Source of the DNA: Comamonadaceae bacterium
Lineage (GTDB): Bacteria; Pseudomonadota; Gammaproteobacteria; Burkholderiales; Burkholderiaceae_C
NCBI GenBank assembly: GCA_947374485.1
Contig: CANCCF010000152.1
Coordinates: forward strand, 1 to 9,963
Length of the DNA stretch: 9,963 nucleotides
Reading direction: 5' to 3'
Shown here: positions 6,633-9,963 of the stretch, piece after piece
Position numbering within the stretch: position 1 is the stretch's first letter
Layout: the number at the start of each line of letters is the position of its first letter
Program-made: the position numbers and the translations under genes
Notes under the pieces: generated by a model
Database searches by the model: none
What the model was told of the DNA's origin: nothing
Seen by the model: the letters and a program-made list of their open reading frames with translations, nothing else

Positions 6633-7718
6633 ATGTCTCTTATTCCCGCCACCATCCTCACCGGCTTTTTGGGCTCGGGCAAAACCACGCTGCTCAAGCG
6701 CGTGCTGGCCGAGGCCCATGGCCAAAAAATTGCCGTCATTGAGAACGAGTTCGGTGAAGAAAACATCGACAGCGACATTCTGGTGAGCGACACCAACGAG
6801 CAAATCATCCAGATGAGCAACGGCTGCATCTGCTGCACCATCCGCGAAGACCTGCGCGCCACCCTGCGTGACCTGGCCGAGAAAAAGCGCAAGGGCGAAC
6901 TCGACTTTGAGCGTGTGGTGATCGAGACCACCGGCCTGGCCGACCCCGGCCCGGTAGCGCAGACCTTTTTCATGGACGACGAGGTGGCCGAGTCGTATTT
7001 GCTGGACTCCATCCTGACCCTGGTGGATGCCAAGCATGCGGAGCAGCAGCTTACCGACCGCCAGGAAGCACGCCGCCAGGTGGGCTTTGCCGACCAGATT
7101 TTCATCAGCAAGTCGGATCTGGTGTCCGCCGAAGACCTGGATGCGCTGACGCACCGTTTGAAGCACATGAACCCGCGCGCACCCCAGCGCGCCGTGCACT
7201 TTGGCGAAGTGGCCTTGAGCGAGGTGTTTGACCTGCGCGGCTTCAACCTGAATGCCAAGCTGGACATTGACCCCGACTTTCTGGCCGAAGGCGACCATGA
7301 CCACGCGAACCATGACCATGGTCATGACGACCATGACCATGACCATGACCATGGCGAACACTGCGACCATCCTTCGCATGCCCACAGCGACCACGGCCAT
7401 GGCCACCACCACCACCACGATGACGATGTGAAGAGCTTTGTCTTCAAATCCGAACGCGCCTTCGATCCGGCCAAGCTGGAAGATTTTCTGGGCGCCATCG
7501 TCAATGTCTACGGCCCGCGCATGCTGCGCTACAAGGGCGTGCTGCACATGACCGGCACCGAGCGCAAGGTGATTTTCCAGGGTGTGCACCAGTTGATGGG
7601 CAGTGACTTGGGCCCGGCTTGGGGCGAAGGCGAGGTGCGCACCAGCAAAATGGTGTTCATCGGCATCGACCTGCCCAAGGACATCTTGTTGCAGGGCCTG
7701 GAGCAGTCCCTGGTGTAG
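6633..7718 (+). CDS. COG0523 GTPase (CobW/ZNG1-type, putative zinc metallochaperone)
   Basis: A 361-residue G3E-family GTPase. Visible motifs are the P-loop GFLGSGKTT (11-19), the Switch-region GEENIDSD, the metal-binding CxCC as SNGCICC (Cys65, Cys67, Cys68), the Walker B-type IETTGLADP (98-105), and SKSD (159-162) in place of the usual NKxD base-recognition motif. After the GTPase domain comes a His/Asp-rich stretch (about 221-262, roughly half histidine) and then the CobW C-terminal domain (about 267-350). The family delivers metals, often zinc, to client proteins. The His-rich loop and CxCC favour a zinc role over cobalamin synthesis, as no cob genes are near. The ATG has only weak ribosome binding potential. 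It follows a 77-base gap after rlmI that holds a GGGGC/GCCCC hairpin (6569-6581) without a T-run, so it may have its own promoter. Confidence 0.92.
   Translation: MSLIPATILTGFLGSGKTTLLKRVLAEAHGQKIAVIENEFGEENIDSDILVSDTNEQIIQMSNGCICCTIREDLRATLRDLAEKKRKGELDFERVVIETTGLADPGPVAQTFFMDDEVAESYLLDSILTLVDAKHAEQQLTDRQEARRQVGFADQIFISKSDLVSAEDLDALTHRLKHMNPRAPQRAVHFGEVALSEVFDLRGFNLNAKLDIDPDFLAEGDHDHANHDHGHDDHDHDHDHGEHCDHPSHAHSDHGHGHHHHHDDDVKSFVFKSERAFDPAKLEDFLGAIVNVYGPRMLRYKGVLHMTGTERKVIFQGVHQLMGSDLGPAWGEGEVRTSKMVFIGIDLPKDILLQGLEQSLV
7329..7352 (+). repeat. Four perfect tandem copies of GACCAT in the metallochaperone gene
   Basis: The hexamer GACCAT is repeated four times without change, coding Asp-His pairs in the metal-binding loop. 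Imperfect copies lie on both sides (7282-7328 and about 7353-7415). Since the unit is six bases, gain or loss of copies would keep the frame and change only the number of His residues. Confidence 0.9.
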
Positions 7719-7956
7719 GTCGTGTGTAATGGTGCTGCGCTATGCTGCTTGAAACGGGCAACTGGTTTTGAATGGGGGCTCAACAATGGCGGGTAGTGGA
7801 ATGATTGTCTCGATTTTGCAACTCATGGGCTTTCCGATGGCGAAACCTGTACACTCGCGCGCCGAAGAAACCCCACAGGCCAAGCCCTCAAAAGCCCCCC
7901 GTGGGAACCACAACGCCACACAAGACCCGCCGGCGAGTTCCACCAGGAGAGACCAC
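7719..7956. other. Non-coding leader between the COG0523 gene and dksA
   Basis: This 238-base stretch could be translated in frame with dksA from TTG 7768 or ATG 7786, but the strong ribosome binding site before GTG 7957 argues that it is untranslated leader. A possible -10 element TACACT (7850-7855) would start a transcript near 7862, although no good -35 is visible. CCCAC (7872-7876) and GTGGG (7901-7905) could form a short hairpin in that leader. I see no terminator after the COG0523 gene. Confidence 0.5.
7945..7951 (+). promoter_or_regulatory. Strong ribosome binding site setting the dksA start at GTG 7957
   Basis: AGGAGAG lies five bases before GTG 7957. It is the best Shine-Dalgarno match among the protein starts here and decides between this start and the longer frame opening at TTG 7768 or ATG 7786. 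Confidence 0.75.
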
Positions 7957-9009
7957 GTGAATGCCAAACCCGGGAAAGACCCCAAGTCCAAAGTGGCTGC
8001 AGCCAAGCCCAAGGCCTCTGTCAAGGCTGTAGCCACACCGGTCAAGGCACCTGCCAAGTCGGCGCCCAAAGCCGCTGCCAAACCGGCGGTGGCGCTCAAG
8101 CCCAAAGCCCCTGTGAAATCGGCCGCCACCACGGCGGCCAAACCCGCCGCTGTGGCGCCAGCCAGGCCCGCGCCCAAGGTGGCGGCAAAACCTGCAGTAA
8201 AACCTGCAGCCAAACCGGCTGCCAAACCAGCCGTATCGCTCCCCGTCAAGGCAGCCAAGGCCCCGGCGCCCGCTGTTCCCCTGAAGCCTGCTGTTGCCAG
8301 CAAACCCGCTGCCAAACCAGCACCTCCTGAAAAAGTATCTGCCCCCATGACCACTGCTGCGACCAAGTCCGCACCCGTCGCTGCGCCTGCAGCATCCAAT
8401 GTTGTTGCCCAGAAGACCGGGCGCCCCTCTTCGCGCCTGGCGCAGCTCACCGTGCCCTCCATGGCACAGGCCGTGGCCTCCACAGCGGCCAAGGCCAGCT
8501 ACAGCCAGTCCACCCCCGAGCACGTCATCGTGCCGGCCCTGCCTTCCTCCATCAAAAAAGACCCCAAGCTCGCCAACAACTGGAAAACCAAGCCCGTGGC
8601 CGAGCTGAGCGATGCCGAACTGATGGCCATGCCAGACTCCGAGTACATGAACGATGTGCAGATGGCGGCCTTTCGCCTCAAGCTCTCCACGCTCAAGCAG
8701 GAAATTCTCGCCAGCGCCGGCGAAACCACGGAACACCTGCGCGAGGACACCTCGGTGGTACCCGACCCGGCCGACCGCGCCACCATTGAAGAAGAGCATG
8801 CCCTGGAACTGCGTACCCGCGACCGCGAACGCAAGCTGCTCAAGAAGATCGAGCAGTCGATTGGCCGCATTGACGCGGGCGACTATGGTTATTGCGATGA
8901 AACCGGCGAGCCCATCGGTGTGGGGCGCCTGCTGGCGCGACCCACCGCCACCTTGTCGCTGGAAGCGCAGCAGCGGCGCGAACTCAAGCAAAAGATGTTT
9001 GGCGACTGA
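7957..9009 (+). CDS. dksA: RNA polymerase-binding factor DksA with long Ala/Lys/Pro-rich N-terminus
   Basis: DksA binds the RNA polymerase secondary channel and, with ppGpp, adjusts initiation at rRNA, amino-acid and stress promoters. From GTG 7957 the protein has 350 residues, over twice the 151 of E. coli DksA. Residues about 3-145 are a low-complexity Ala/Lys/Pro tail resembling histone H1, including KPAV/KPAA repeats. A linker with STPEHVIVPALP follows. The DksA core begins near 217 (LSDAELMAMPDSEYMNDVQ), with the coiled-coil tip acidic pair Asp270 and Asp273 in DPADRA and the EEEHALELRTRDRERKLLKKIE helix. In the zinc-finger region only Cys313 remains (GYCDETGEP); the other three cysteine positions are Thr316, Ser334 and Ala337, so the finger should be zinc-free. 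The GTG start is chosen for AGGAGAG before it. The gene lies 238 bases after a zinc-chaperone-type GTPase. Confidence 0.93.
   Translation: MNAKPGKDPKSKVAAAKPKASVKAVATPVKAPAKSAPKAAAKPAVALKPKAPVKSAATTAAKPAAVAPARPAPKVAAKPAVKPAAKPAAKPAVSLPVKAAKAPAPAVPLKPAVASKPAAKPAPPEKVSAPMTTAATKSAPVAAPAASNVVAQKTGRPSSRLAQLTVPSMAQAVASTAAKASYSQSTPEHVIVPALPSSIKKDPKLANNWKTKPVAELSDAELMAMPDSEYMNDVQMAAFRLKLSTLKQEILASAGETTEHLREDTSVVPDPADRATIEEEHALELRTRDRERKLLKKIEQSIGRIDAGDYGYCDETGEPIGVGRLLARPTATLSLEAQQRRELKQKMFGD
8188..8235 (+). repeat. Four tandem 12-base units coding KPAV/KPAA in dksA
   Basis: Four successive 12-base units encode KPAV, KPAA, KPAA, KPAV. The first two share the 11-base AAAACCTGCAG (8187-8197 and 8199-8209); the last two are near copies of each other. 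They look like recent in-frame duplications extending the basic tail. Confidence 0.8.
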
Positions 9010-9050
9010 TTGGAACGCCTCCAACCGCCTGATTCCCAAGGACAGTAAAC

Positions 9051-9963
9051 ATGGCCACGAAAGACGATAGACCCGGTCTGCTGTCCAAGGTCGCCATGTT
9101 CGTGCGCAATCCGACCAAGGACTGGTCGGAGCTGGACCAGCCGGTTGACAACGACGCCAACGGTTACGACAAGCAGGCCCTCAAAGCCATGATCGAACGC
9201 AAGCGGCAAAACGACTTTGTCCGCAAGCGCGAGTTCGACCAGCTGCGCAAGCTCAGGGACCGGGACCCGGGCGCGATCGCCAGCTTGGCGCGGCAATCGC
9301 ATTTTCAGAACAGTCTGGCCAGCGACCTGGGAGGGCGGGCCGTCACGCTCAAGAAGATTGACGAGATCGAGGCGCAGATGTCGCGCCAATGGTGGAAGAG
9401 CAAGAACGACGGCACCAGCCTGCCGGCTTCAGGTTACCCGCACACGAACACCAGCATGCCGTCCCCTGGGGCCTCCGAGATGGAACCGGTGCCGGGTGAC
9501 TCCAAGCTGTCGGCATCGTTCGCGGCAACCGAGCCCTTGTGGGTCAAGCGCGAAGACGGCAGCCAGGACGCGGATGAATTCATCCCCACCCAGATGTCGG
9601 ATATGGCCTCGGTGCCCGGCCAGGAAGCACCGGACAGCCAGGGTGCCATGGGCGATGTGGACGGTGGTTTTTCTGCGTCCCGGCTGTTTGCCATTGATAT
9701 GGATGTGGCAGAGGCCGATCCCGAGCTCGAAGAGGCGGCCATCCGCTTTGCCAATGGCGACAATGCCGGCGCAGAAAATGGACTGCTTGCGGCCCTGCGT
9801 GGCCAGCGGTCGGCCCTGGCCGGCACGCCCGTTACCACGGTGTCGCCTGAGGTGCAGGCCTGGGCTATGGCCCTGTTGGACTTGTACCGCGCGACCAACA
9901 ACCAAAGTGCATTTGAGGCCGCGTGCCAGGAGTTCGCGCTGCAGGCGGGCAACGCCCGGCACG
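9051..9963 (+). CDS. Uncharacterised charged protein, cut by the window edge
   Basis: The frame is open from ATG 9051 to the last base (304 full codons), with AAGGACAG (9038-9045) as ribosome binding site. I do not recognise the product with certainty. Residues 1-115 are highly charged and helical: RNPTKDWSELDQP at about 19-31, then KQALKAMIERKRQNDFVRKREFDQLRKLRDRDP, then a helix ending in KKIDEIEAQMSRQWWKSK. Residues about 120-215 are Ser/Pro/Asp-rich and look unstructured. From about 216 the pattern (ELEEAAIRFANGDNAGAENGLLAAL, then WAMALLDLYRATNNQSAFEAACQEFAL) resembles paired TPR-like helices, as in the C-terminal parts of FimV-like proteins. There is no signal peptide or membrane segment. 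The gap to dksA is 42 bases with no terminator, so co-transcription with dksA is likely. The C-terminus is beyond the window. Confidence 0.85.
   Translation, partial: MATKDDRPGLLSKVAMFVRNPTKDWSELDQPVDNDANGYDKQALKAMIERKRQNDFVRKREFDQLRKLRDRDPGAIASLARQSHFQNSLASDLGGRAVTLKKIDEIEAQMSRQWWKSKNDGTSLPASGYPHTNTSMPSPGASEMEPVPGDSKLSASFAATEPLWVKREDGSQDADEFIPTQMSDMASVPGQEAPDSQGAMGDVDGGFSASRLFAIDMDVAEADPELEEAAIRFANGDNAGAENGLLAALRGQRSALAGTPVTTVSPEVQAWAMALLDLYRATNNQSAFEAACQEFALQAGNARH

Noticed and set aside
7740..9039. Long minus-strand frames opposite dksA rich in Gly/Ala/Leu or Gly/Arg
   Set aside because: Their composition follows from the complement of the Ala/Lys/Pro repeat codons; there is no ribosome binding site or domain.

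Overview
The window reads as a chromosomal core region of a high-GC betaproteobacterium, most likely Comamonadaceae (Rhodoferax, Polaromonas or Acidovorax-like). This rests on protein character, on the order dapF-DUF484-xerC, and on a DksA with a single zinc-finger cysteine. No genus can be fixed from sequence alone. I see no insertion sequence, phage, CRISPR or tRNA. Every gene has a recognisable core-genome identity except the last one.

Layout. (1) The 3' half of rnpB, the RNase P RNA, enters from the left edge and ends near 179 in a hairpin plus T-run. A small two-CBS-domain protein gene follows on the + strand. (2) A minus-strand pair runs from about 2743 down to 672: an MBL-fold hydrolase, then an RsuA-like S4/pseudouridine-synthase-family protein, coupled by an ATGA overlap. 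The second protein appears to lack the family's catalytic aspartate. (3) Divergent from that pair is a tight + strand block: dapF, a DUF484 (YigA-type) gene, xerC and an rlmI-like 23S rRNA methyltransferase, with gaps of 10, 0 and 23 bases. (4) Next come a COG0523 (CobW/ZNG1-type) GTPase with a His/Asp-rich loop and a dksA gene. The dksA product has a long Ala/Lys/Pro-rich, histone-H1-like N-terminus and keeps only one of the four zinc-finger cysteines. (5) The last gene, open at the right edge, is a charged protein I cannot name. Its start, with a ribosome binding site, lies 42 bases after dksA.

How they fit together. The dapF block joins lysine/peptidoglycan precursor synthesis, chromosome dimer resolution and 23S rRNA modification; its first three genes follow the well-known enterobacterial order. 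The COG0523-dksA pairing is the most suggestive functional link: a putative zinc chaperone sits beside a transcription factor whose zinc site has been lost. The closest things to unusual biology are the degenerate pseudouridine synthase and the two proteins (RsuA-like and DksA) that carry long basic, probably disordered N-terminal tails. I find no convincing sign of a wholly new multi-gene system.
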